This document shows, piece after piece, positions 43,601-52,942 of a DNA stretch of 64,000 nt (its first letter is position 1; the number at the start of each line of letters is the position of its first letter). Both the position numbers and the translations under genes were made by a program. The notes under the pieces were generated by a model that did not search any database, was not told the origin of the DNA, and saw only the letters and a list, made by a program, of their open reading frames with translations. Source of the stretch: Cyanophora paradoxa (Eukaryota; Glaucocystophyceae; Cyanophorales; Cyanophoraceae); the NCBI GenBank assembly GCA_004431415.1, contig QPMI01000411.1, forward strand, positions 248,001 through 312,000, read 5' to 3'.

Positions 43601-45871
43601 TCTCCACGGGCGCAGGAGCCGGGGTCGTCACAACGGGCGCCGGGGTAGTCTCGACGGGCGCCGGAGTCGTCTCAACGGGCGCCGGAGTCGTCACAACGGG
43701 CGCCGGGGTTGCGGGCGCAGGCGCCGGAGTGGTCTCCACGGGCGCAGGAGCCGGGGTCGTCACAACGGGCGCCGGGGTAGTCTCGACGGGCGCCGGAGTC
43801 GTCTCAACGGGCGCCGGAGTCGTCACGGGGAGTGCAGTCGGGGCGACGACGGGGGTGGCGGCGGGGGCCTCGGTCGGGGCCGGCGCCGGAGGGGGGGCCT
43901 TGGAGGTCTGGGTGGAGGCGGGCTCCGAGTTGGGCGAGATGCCGGCCGAGTTGGTAATATTGCCGTAGCACGAGTAGACCGTCTCCGCAGCCAGGCCCGA
44001 CACCTTGATTTTCTGCGCGCGCACCGGCACCGTTAGCCCCGTTCGAGCGCGGGGCGCGGAGCGGCGGCCGCACCTGGTCCCAGGTCTCGACACCGCCGGC
44101 GGCGAAGATGTCGGTCGCGACGGCGACGCTGGCGCCGCCCGCGGACGGGCCGCCGGCCTCGGGGGCGCAGCTGACGATGGCGCGGGTGACGGGGGAGCCG
44201 TTCTGGTCCGCCTTGGACCACGAGAGGGTGACCTGGATGGAGGACGAGTCGATGGCGGCGACGGTGGCGGCCGGCTTGTTGGGCGCCGCGGCGGCGCTGG
44301 TGGCGGCGGTGAAGGCCTTGGAGGCGGGCGACTCCTTGCCGGCGACGTTGCGCTGGTTCGCCGTGCACGAGTAGTCCGTGCTCGCCACGAGACCCTCGAC
44401 AACGGCGGTCATCTCGGAAGAGCCTTCGGCGACGGCCGCCTCAACGACCGGCGGCTGCGAGACACCCGTCGCCGAGCACGTGATCTTCATCGCGGCGACC
44501 TGCGGGACGGGGCGGTCGGTCGCGGCGGCGTGTGCGAGGGCGGGGCTGCGCGGACCGGGTTGTGCACGAACGCGAGGGAGTCGTAGGCGACCTCGTTGAT
44601 GGTGAGGGCGTTGGGTGTGCCCGCGCCCGAGTCGCCCGAGTTGATGGGGTAGGTGATCTTGAGGGTGAAGGTCTCGGGGGTCGCCGCCGTTTTGCTCGCG
44701 ATGGTCGGCAGCAGCGGGTGGGTCGTCACGCCCGAGACGTCGCTCGAAAAAGCCGTGTTGCCGGCGAGGTCGGTCACGTACACCCGCTGCGCGAAGGCGT
44801 CGGTGGCGGGCGACGCTGGTGCAGGCGGGCGGGCGGGCGCACGCAGGTGTACTGGGTCGTGGGGGCCATATTGGGAACCGTGACGGTGGCGGGGGTGGCG
44901 GCCCCGGTGGCGCCGGCGATGGTGGAGACGGAGCTCTTCGTGCCGCAGATGGCGATGCACTGGCCGCCCGCGCCGATGCCCGAGTACGAGATGTCGATCT
45001 TGATCGTCGTCGTCGGGAGCCGCGGGTCCGCCGACGCCGAGACGATGCGGACGCTGGTCGTCACGGGCGCGCCGGTGTCGTCCAGGGTCGTCGCGGAGAT
45101 CGCCTCGCTGTCCGCGAACTTGTACTCCGCGTTCCTCAGCGCCGCCACGCACGAGTACTGGGTGCCCGCCGTCAGTTCCGGCACGTCGATCTGTCAGGGG
45201 GCGGTCAGGGGCGAGGCAGGGCGAGCAAGGAGCGACAGCGCGAGGCAAAGCACACCAGAGCCGAGGTGTCGCCCGAGGTCACGGAGAGAGTCACGGTCTT
45301 CGTCTGCTGGGTTGCCGCCGACGTGCACTTTGCCTGGACATCCATGTACCGAACAAAGCCCGCGATGCTCGTGTCCTGGGCCGGGAAGGTCGCCTCGACC
45401 TTGAGTTGCGTGGCGCTGACCACGGTGACTTTGGCGGTGGGCTGGGGCGGCAGGACGTTCGCGACGAAGCCGATGGAGCCCGCGCTGTCAGTGAGCGTGC
45501 AGTAGACGTTGCGCGAGGGCACGAAGCCAGTGCCGAGGACAGTGGTGCCGATGACGGTGATGGTGCCCTGGGCGGCGACGCAGTTCGAGGTGCAGGCGAC
45601 CTTGCCGGCAACGCAGGTGCCGGTGACGGTCCCGGAGGCGCCGCTCACAGTTGTCATGAACCCATCCGACAACTGCGCCACCGCGTGAGCAAAGCAAGAG
45701 AAGGGGAGGCGGGGGCCGGAGTGGCGGACCGGCGTGATGGTGCCCCTACTAATGGCGGACACGGTGCCTGGACAAGAGGGATCAGCTGTGCAAACCGAGG
45801 ACGGGGCAGCTTTGCATACCGATAAAAACGGCCAAGAGAAGAAAGGCACGAAGGGGTGACATCCTATTCAT
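40615..45871 (-). CDS. FN3-like surface protein with Thr-Pro-Ala stalk and single transmembrane helix
   Basis: ATG at 45871 opens a signal peptide (MNRMSPLRAFLLLAVFIG). Exons then give several FN3/Ig-like units with Cys (LTAGTQYSCVAALRN, MAPTTQYTC, LVASTDYSCTANQRN, LAAETVYSCYGNITN), the last followed by a stalk of about 250 residues of TTPAPV/STPAPAA repeats (43840-43030). Another FN3-like unit follows (WVTATLVNVTTVRIQW) with a charged insert (RKYKGCRDWAVGLYEHGKSY). Next is a membrane-proximal module (VSLQNVPCSALTSDLAKAIL, VKLATIRC, then ARRLRAAASDDALELTANV). The transmembrane helix is VVVIAVVVGIFVV before RRQRAVARVR. A cytoplasmic tail of about 240 residues, rich in Ser/Arg/Glu, ends NRKGGKPLRK. 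The architecture parallels the FN3 gene at 8151-13289. It is probably a wall- or matrix-contacting receptor; the ligand is unknown. Exon joins are in frame where checked. Confidence 0.85.
43030..43840 (-). repeat. Coding minisatellite for Thr/Ser-Pro-Ala-Pro stalk
   Basis: Two blocks: a distal block with units of about 21 and 42 nt encoding ASTPAPA, and a proximal block of higher-order units of about 36-150 nt encoding ETTPAPVVTTPAPA. Near-identity between units indicates recent expansion. Confidence 0.9.
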
Positions 45872-46954
45872 GTTCCTAGCAATCTTTACACCCGATATCC
45901 CTGCGGGGTCGGTCAGCGCGCCCGCTCGAAATTATCGCGTGGGAACGGGGCGCCCGCTCACCCTACTGTCACGGCACACCCTTTAAAGAAAGAAAAGAAG
46001 TCGAAAAGAGAGACTTCCGCCGATCTGCGGGCCGGAGGTCAGTCGGGAGGGCGGCGGGCTCGAGGGGACCGTACGCGTACGCGATACGCACCAACTACTT
46101 AGCATCCAGGGAACTCGAATCGCGATCCTCCTGCCGAAAACACGCTCCTGCCTGAAGGGGAACTTAGCTTGCGAACTTTCCCGCGAGCCCCGAAAACCGC
46201 GCAGACCTCTTCCTCCGCAAAGGAGACTTGCTCAAAGACACGGGAGAAGTTGCGTGGTGGGTCGGATCAGGCTCAGTAGGGCGTTTGCTGACGGTCGCGC
46301 GCTTTTAAATCTGAATTGGGGAACTGCGCAGCGGAAGTGGTCAGGGCGAGCTGGGGACGGTAGGATCGCGTGCGTTTTATCGATCCCCGCTGTTAAAAGG
46401 CCACGATCGCCCCGACCGAGCCAAGGGGAACTAGCGCAAAAATGCGAGCCGCGCGATCTTTCACTTCTCGGTGCCCACCCACGCCTTCCGATGCAGAGGG
46501 ATCGCTTAAACGCATAAGCGAACCTTTTGAGGCGGATGCCTGCTTCCCCAGAAGTTCCAAACTCCGCCGGGTGCGTATGTGGCTGCGCGTCCGCGTCAGC
46601 GTCCCGTCAGCGCGATCCCAAGGCGTACGATCCCACCTGTGCTCAGTTCAGGGCTGCTGGACGCTAACTCCTGAAGGGACTCTGGTCGCTGGTGATAAAC
46701 TGCTCGATTTCTGCCGGGCGAAACGCGGTGAGCTCAACGCCGATCGAACGGCAATGCTCTAGGGCCGTGCTGGGCTAAGGTGCTGCTCGCCGAAGGCCTT
46801 CGACGCACCTTGGGAGCGCGGTTGCGCTGCTGTGGAATGAAGGGGCTTGCGCTGCGGCGCGAGGGTCTTCCTGCGCAGTTGCTTGACACCTGGCAAACGC
46901 GTTGCAACTGGCCGGCTTGCCCGGGTAATTTCTCGAAGCTTGCCCGCCACAATT

Positions 46955-47115
46955 GTTTTAACAAAACATTAATTGTACATGTATATATATATACTTTATT
47001 GTATATTTATATGTAAGATCGAATTAACGTGCATGAAATGAAATTAATTATCTCCACTTAATTAATTACAATTTATTAAATTGACCGCATATACGTATAC
47101 ATTATAATATTCAAG
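46955..47115. other. AT-rich island
   Basis: Contains TATATATATA, TTAATTAATTA and ATTTATTAAATT words. It stands out sharply from the surrounding GC-rich sequence. No open frame of note. Confidence 0.8.
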
Positions 47116-47346
47116 ATTGTGCCGCATATGCGCATGAGCATGCATGCCACGGCTGCGGTTCCTCGCTCGGTTCCTCACTCGAACCGTCGCGATCGCGATC
47201 CGATGATGATGATCGCCACCTCAAACTGCAAGCTGTTAGCTGTTTGCCAAGTCACACGTGCACTGTCTCAGAGTCTCACACATCATATATGCGAGGCGCC
47301 AGCTGCAGGCTGCCAGCAGCCTGCATCATGGCATGTGCGCGCAGCC

Positions 47347-47397
47347 GCTGAGCTGGCATGCGCAGCTGCAGGCTGCAGCTGCGCATGCCAGCTCAGC
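47347..47397. repeat. 51-bp palindrome, 25-bp perfect arms, 1-nt centre
   Basis: The left arm starts GCTGAGCTGGCATGCGCAGC and the right arm is its exact reverse complement around a single G at 47372. An adjacent smaller hairpin (TGCAGGCTG-CCAG-CAGCCTGCA) lies about 40 bp upstream. Confidence 0.93.
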
Positions 47398-47674
47398 CTG
47401 CAGGCCCCGGGCCCGCGCGCACAGCGCCAGCGCTAGCGCCGCAGCTGGCAGCTGCGCGAATATGATCATGATACATGCACAGGCCCTGTCACAGGGTGGG
47501 CTGAACTTCGAAGAGCCTGACGCTAGCGCTTAAGCTGCAGCTGAAGAGGCCCGGCGGGCGCGGGCGCCATGGCCAGGCTGCTGCCAGCGGCCTGGCAGGC
47601 CCGCACGGCGCCGGCACCGCGGTCCCAGGCCTAGAGCCTATCTAAACGGTCTATACCGCAGTATTCCCGCAGGG

Positions 47675-49387
47675 CTACCGGAACATGCGCTTGTACCAGG
47701 GGGATCGCTTTGTGTCATAGTAGCTCATTACGGCCGCGCTGTGCACGTCCGGTCGGCCGCAGGCGTTGGCACCGGCGGTCAGAGCTCGAGGCGGAAGAGG
47801 GTCAGAGCAGGGGAGGGCAGGGCGCACGCGTCGACGTTGTTGTGGCCTGCGCCACCGCCGTACCCCCAGTTGAAGCCGCCGGGGTCGACCGGGACGCCGT
47901 AGTAGGGCCCCCCTGCGGCGATGTACCCTTGGCAGCACCAGTGAGGGGGCGGCGGCGGGGGCGAAGCAAAGCAAAGCGCTGGCGCACCGGGGCTGACGTT
48001 CTGGTAGCGGGGGGAGAGGAGCGCGTTCGCGTACCCCGCGTCCGGGGCGGGGTAGCCCGGGGGCGGGGGCGGCAGCGGCGGCTCCGGCGCGGCGGCGACC
48101 GCCGCGCCGGGGCGGATCGCCTGGTCGGGGGGGAGGATCTTGAGGGGCTCTCCCGAACCCCCCGCCAGGGGCGCGGGGGGCGGCCGCGGCCGCGGGCCTG
48201 TGGCTTGTGGGCCCGGTGTCGTCGGCTGCGGGGCGGCGGGTGAGCGCTGGGGCCCACAGGGGCGGCGCGGGTTCCTACGCACTCGGGCATTGGACGGCCC
48301 CGGTGAGGGCGGGGGGGGCTTGGGCCCCGCGAGCTGCATCTGCTGCGTCTGGCTGGGCTTGAGCAGCTGCTCTGCGGGGGCGTCGGGCGCAGCCTCGGCT
48401 GGGCTGGGCTCAGGGGAGCGGCGGGGGGCGGACCGACTGTGGAGTAGGCGGTGGCGGCGAGCTCCTGGAGGGTGCTGAAGAGGCCCGTGCTGTCCGCCGT
48501 GCTCTCCCATGTCGGCGGCGGCGCCGGCGACTCCGTCCCCGGCCGGTGCGCCGCCAGGCACTTCTCTATGTACGTCACCAGCCGGCTGAACGTCGGGCGC
48601 TCCGAGGGGCGGCCCCAGCAGCGCTCAATCTGCCAGCGCTCGAAACCGAGGCGGGCGGAAGGGCGGGCGAGGGCGGCGGGGCGGGGCGCACGAGCTCGCG
48701 GATCTGCGGGGGCGTCCCCTCCGGGATGGGTAGGCGCCTGTCCTGGAGCCCCGCGACGCCCACCACCGCGCTCGGCTGCATGCCCTCCCACCTGCGCCCC
48801 GCCCCGCCCGCCGGCGCTCGGAGACGGCCCCGGCCGCCCCTCCCGTGCACAGAGGAGGAGCGCACGGGAACTTCTGCGTGCTGATCTCCCACGCGATGAC
48901 GCCGCTGCCGCAACGTAAGGAGAGGGGGGCCGGGGAGAGGCGGGGCGGCGGGGGCGGCGCGCACAAGCTGAAGACGTCGGTGCGCTCGGAGTGCTGGGCC
49001 TCGCCGCGGAGGACCTCGGGGGCGCACCACTGCGGCGTCCCGATCGTGCTCGTCGCGTTCTTCGTGCTCTCGTGCTTGATCTTCGCCAGCCCTGCCCGCC
49101 CCCGTCCCTCCGGTCAGCGCGGCGGCGCGGCGGCGCGGCGCCCCGGCGCGAGGGGCCGGGCGGGGGGAGGAGGGAAGGGCCCGGGGCCTGTGGTCGTGCG
49201 GAGAAGCCGCGCGCTGCCCCGCCCCGCCCCCGCCCGGCGCCCGCGCGGCTTCACGACGGCGGCGAGCGGGGCGGACCGAAGTCGCAGAGCTTGGCGGTGC
49301 CGTCCCGGAACATGAGCACGTTGAGGCTCTTGAGGTCGCGGTGCACCAGCTGCGCGGGCAGCTCGCGCGGGGCAGGGGGAGCTGGTG

Positions 49388-49419
<32 letters not shown>

Positions 49420-50206
49420 CGGGGGGCGGGCCTTGGCCTTGGTGGCGAGGTACATCATGCCGCAGGCGATGTCGCGGAGGACCTCGAGCTGGCGCGGCGG
49501 CTCCAGGCGCGTCTTGCGGCAGTACTCGAAGAGCGAGCCCGAGGGCGCCAGCTCCGTCACGATGAACGGCACGTCCGACGCCCCGTGCCGCCCGTCCGGC
49601 AGGTGCGCCCCGAACGTCTGCACGATGTTCGGGTCTGCCGCCGCCGCGCCCGTCGTCTCAGCGGCGCCTCGGCGGCGGGGCGGGGCGCTGGTAGCGCACG
49701 GTGCAGGCGCAGCATGACGGCGGCCTCGTGCTGGAACTCGGTCCGCAGCGCCCCGTTCATGGCGTGCAGGTGCACCAGCCGCTTGCTGCGGCGCCGCCAG
49801 TACTCAGGCGTGCCGCAGGGACGGGCCTCCAGCAAGCTCCGACGCACCACGCGACCTCCCTCCCCTGCCAGCGCGCCCGCAGCACCTCTCCGTAGCCGCC
49901 TGGGGCATGGCGGTCACGCACGCCCTGAGGGCTCCGGACCCGTGCGGGCCGGAGGATGAAGTGAGGCGCACCTTTTCCAAGTATACCGAGGATCTTGAGC
50001 TCTTCAGGCGCGATCTCTACATACTCTGTTGCGGCCGCGGTGAGTGCAGCTGACGGCAGAAAGCCCTTTCTAGTTCGCAGCGGGAGGGGGGCTTCGTGCC
50101 GTCGAGCAGAGCGGACGGATATACACTGTACAGCCTCCCGGCAGAGCTGGATGCAGCTCGCGTGCCCAGGCGGTTCGGAGCCTCTAACAGAGGAGGCGAG
50201 ACGCAC
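47675..50206 (-). CDS. Tyrosine-kinase-like (TKL) protein kinase with Pro-rich tail
   Basis: Kinase motifs in order: EIAPEELKILGILGKGGYGEV (beta1 and Gly loop), RARWQGREVAVR (the position after VA is Arg in the joined frame, so check the beta3 Lys), LRTEFQHEAAVML (helix C), GAHLPDGRHG, PFIVTELAPSGSLFEYC (hinge), VLRDIACGMMYLATK, LVHRDLKSLNVLM (catalytic loop, HRDLKSLN as in TKL), AKLCDFG, TIGTPQWCAPEVL, GVIAWEISTQKFP, RRLPIPEGTP and RCWGRPSERPTFSRLVTYIE. The tail is Pro/Gln-rich (LLKPSQTQQMQLAGPKPPPP, PPPPPGYPAPDAGY) and ends YYDTKRSPWYKRMFR. The 5' end is unresolved: the reading frame is open to 50206 without an ATG, so an upstream first exon is likely. No transmembrane helix seen; probably cytosolic. 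The role in a cascade is unknown. Confidence 0.88.
49389..49419 (-). repeat. Poly-C tract (sense) in a kinase-gene intron
   Basis: A run of about 30 G on the plus strand is a C tract on the sense strand of the TKL kinase gene, inside the intron between the helix-E exon (MMYLATK) and the catalytic-loop exon. Confidence 0.85.
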
Positions 50207-50953
50207 CCGACCCGAACTGGAACAAGCTGCTTGAACTGGACGTCATCTCGACGCCTGTGCCGCGCTGGCCAGCTGCGGCAGAACCGCTCCAATTAGGGGT
50301 AGTCAATACTAGTCGCGCTTGACCGTGTACCCTTGACCTGACCTGCGCCGTGGACTGGCGGACTTCCGTCACCTAGCCGTGGAGGAGGACGCGCGTTGCC
50401 GCACGGTCGGCATGGCGAGCTTGAGGCCGGGCGACCCGTACCCCCCCTTATGGCGAACGCAGGCTTCTGAAAAACTCGTGCGCAGGCTTCTGTCACGTCT
50501 GAAAAATGCAAACTGACTAATGTGCTTGCAATTCTCGACGTGAAAGACGCGCTCCAGCGACTGTTTTACGTGGTTTGGGGGGTTTTGTATGGCGAGAGAC
50601 AGTACCCCCCTCTACCCTGCAGGGTTGCACCCTGCAGGGTGGCAGGTCGCGGGGCCACGATCACTAACCTGCGGCGGTCCTGCGCCGTCCTGCGGCGCCT
50701 GCGCTGGTCCTGCAGCGTCCTGCGCCTTGTCCTACGGCGTTCCAGCGCAGCCGGCTGCGCTATTGCCGGCCGCGTATACGTGCCAGCGTCTAATCCGGAG
50801 CCCCACAGCGTCAGCGATCTACTTGCTCGGCCGCGTGTAGCCAGCTGGGCGGGCTCCGATCAAGCGGTCAAGCGGTCATTCTTGCATTTGGCAGTCATTC
50901 TAGCGTGCTCGGCGCTTTGCGAGCGCGCAGACAAGCCATTAGCTTGCTGCGGG
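50207..50953. other. Region between divergent kinase and lectin-like genes
   Basis: Probably contains undetected first exon(s) of the TKL kinase plus promoters for both genes. It holds a duplicated 12-bp palindrome and a TCCTGCGGCG-type short-period repeat at about 50670-50750. No exon can be supported. Confidence 0.5.
50614..50640. repeat. Twin 12-bp palindromes ACCCTGCAGGGT
   Basis: Two identical self-complementary 12-mers at 50614-50625 and 50629-50640, separated by TGC. Confidence 0.9.
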
Positions 50954-52590
50954 ATGAAGAAGTACATTGACAATTCGGTCGTCTGGCCGCCGCTTCCAGG
51001 TACGGTTTGATCACTGATGAACTTTGGCAATTGGTTGGCTGAAGGAGAATCGCCAGAGTGGTATACGTATGCCAAGGATCCCGGCTATGTTATGTGCGAA
51101 GACGGCGACGAGTCTGCCGGCGGCGAATTCCTCATTCGAGAGGTGCGACACTTTAGCGCGACGTCGGCGCTCCAGTGCGACGTGGGCGCGCGACGGCCGC
51201 GGCGAGCCTCCGACGCGCTCGCGCAGAGCGCGAGCGGGAAGTGCCTCTTCTTTGACGAGGAGTACGAGGACGCCGAGGGCTACTGGCCCCTCCGCGCCGT
51301 CGACTGCGACCCTGCGAGCCGTGCGCATGCATATGCGCACGCAAGCGCGCGGCGCTGGCTGGAGCTGGGGCCTCCTTGAGCGGCCCCGCAGCCGAGGCGC
51401 GCTTCCTGTGGTCGTTCAGCTAGCTGCCGCCCGAGCTCCAGGGCCAAGGCCTCGCCAGCCTCGAGAACAACGCGCGCCGCTCCCTGTCCCCGGCCCTGGC
51501 CCAGCCGCGATCGCCGCCCCGCGCCCCGCTCACGCCTCGCGCGCGCGCAGGGGCGGCACCCCGACATGCCGGGCGCCTGGAACGGCTACTACGACGGGGT
51601 GCGCCGGCTCTCCAGGGGCTCGAGCCCTGCGGGCTCCGGGGCCTGGGCGAGCCTTGACGTGGCCCGCCGCCGCGTGCAGGAAGGGGGCCTGGCGCAGTGG
51701 ACCCCGATCCGCGGCAGCCCGGAGCAGACCGCCGAGCTCGACCAGCACTTCATGCGCGCCCCGCGCCCCGCCCCGCGCCCCGCCCCGCGCCCCGCGCCAG
51801 CCGCCTGCTCACATGAGCCCGGCCCGCGCCCCGCGCGCGCAGCTTCGAGAAGGTGGGCGAGCAGGAAGGCTCGGTGCGCCCCGTGCAGCCAGCCCCCCGC
51901 CCTGGCCCAGCCGCCGCATCCGAGCCGTGGGCCGGGCGGGGACACTGGGACAGGACATGGTACTACCACGCCGAGGGGCGCAGCGGCGTCCCCGACGCTG
52001 TCGTCATGGACACCGAGTGCGCTCGCGCGCCCGCCCGGGGCCCCGGCGCCCCAGGCCCTAGGCCCTAGGCCTTAGGCTTTCCACCGCGCCCGCGCCCGGC
52101 CCGCCCATCCCCGCCTCGCCCCGCCCCGCCCCGCCCCGCCCCGCCCCGGCGGCTCACCGTGTCCTCGGGTGGCAGCAACAACATCGAGGAGCAGCGGTTC
52201 CTGGTGGGGCCGGCGGGGACGCTGGCGGCGCACGGGCTCGCGCGCCTGGACGCGACCCAGCAGGAGCTCGCCGAGCCCGAACTGGACGCCGACGCCGACG
52301 CTGAGGTCGAGCTGGAGCTGGAGCTTGAGCTGGGCGGCGAGGCGAGTGGGGTCCCGCGGCGCGCCTACCGCGCCCACCGACGTCGCGCGCGCGCAGGCAT
52401 GGGATCCGGAGGCGGCCGCGGCGCCGGTCCTCGGCCTGCAGGCGGAGGAGGGGACCGCGGCCGAGTGCGCTCTCGCGTAGCGGTAGCATTGGCCGTGCGC
52501 AATTGCAAGCCGCGAGGGCCGCGAGCGACGTACGACGGCCCCCCAATCCGGGACCTCGGAGGCTATAACTATAGGCTCGGAGGCTCTTAG
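50954..52590 (+). CDS. Unresolved gene with a ricin-B-like (beta-trefoil lectin) segment
   Basis: ATG at 50954 gives MKKYIDNSVVWPPLP, which joins through a 50-nt intron to EWYTYAKDPGYVMCEDGDES. The next exon, from 51227, reads SASGKCLFFDEEYEDAEGYW then LRAVDCD, resembling a beta-trefoil QxW-lectin repeat (sGkCLd...C). Splicing on to EARFLW leads quickly to an in-frame TAG, yet the same frame continues with plausible coding sequence (LPPELQGQGLASLENNARR). Further exon-like frames are MPGAWNGYYDGVRRLSRGSS, HFDWDR-free segment GHWDRTWYYHAEG, and an acidic stretch (EPELDADADAEVELELE). The gene may be a pseudogene, have a mis-modelled exon, or contain a sequence error. This is a carbohydrate-binding fold resemblance only; nothing indicates a toxin. 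The right-hand boundary is arbitrary. Confidence 0.35.
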
Positions 52591-52942
52591 CGGTCCGCGC
52601 GACTGGCGTGGTTGGATTCGCTCTGAACGACTCTGAAGGCAATCGCACGTGCACCCACGCTTGATATCGAACTGCATGCAGCGGCTCGGGCTTGGGCGTG
52701 CGCGCGCGCCGAATTCGAAGTTTTCGAACCCGAGATCGACATTCAACCTCCGAGGTCTCGCCGAGCCTTGCTAGAGTGCCAGGTTTCGTGTATCCCCCCT
52801 TGGCATACAGCTAGCTGCTGCTGCGTGTCCGCGTGGCCGGCTACCACCGGTACCAGCTCCGGGGATCCGGCCGGCTGAGTCGTGCCTGTGCGCCATCCTA
52901 GTTCAGAACCGGATGCCTCTCGACTCGGCCGTCTCCTAAACA
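52591..52942. promoter_or_regulatory. Gap upstream of the giant surface-protein gene
   Basis: About 350 bp with moderate GC and no exon seen. It presumably holds the promoter of the giant gene. No clear core motif. Confidence 0.45.

Larger units (their letters stand above)
45872..47674. other. 1.8-kb intergenic region, palindromes and an AT-rich island
   Basis: No gene recognised on either strand. Its left part should be the promoter of the FN3/Thr-Pro-Ala gene. About 46960-47115 is strongly AT-rich in an otherwise GC-rich region, and 47280-47560 is dense in CAGCTG, CTGCAG and GCATGC, including a 51-bp near-perfect palindrome. Confidence 0.6.

Noticed and set aside
43030-43840. Regular repeats that might suggest a CRISPR array
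   Set aside because: Units are contiguous, in frame, encode Thr-Pro-Ala and lack unique spacers; the window is eukaryotic.
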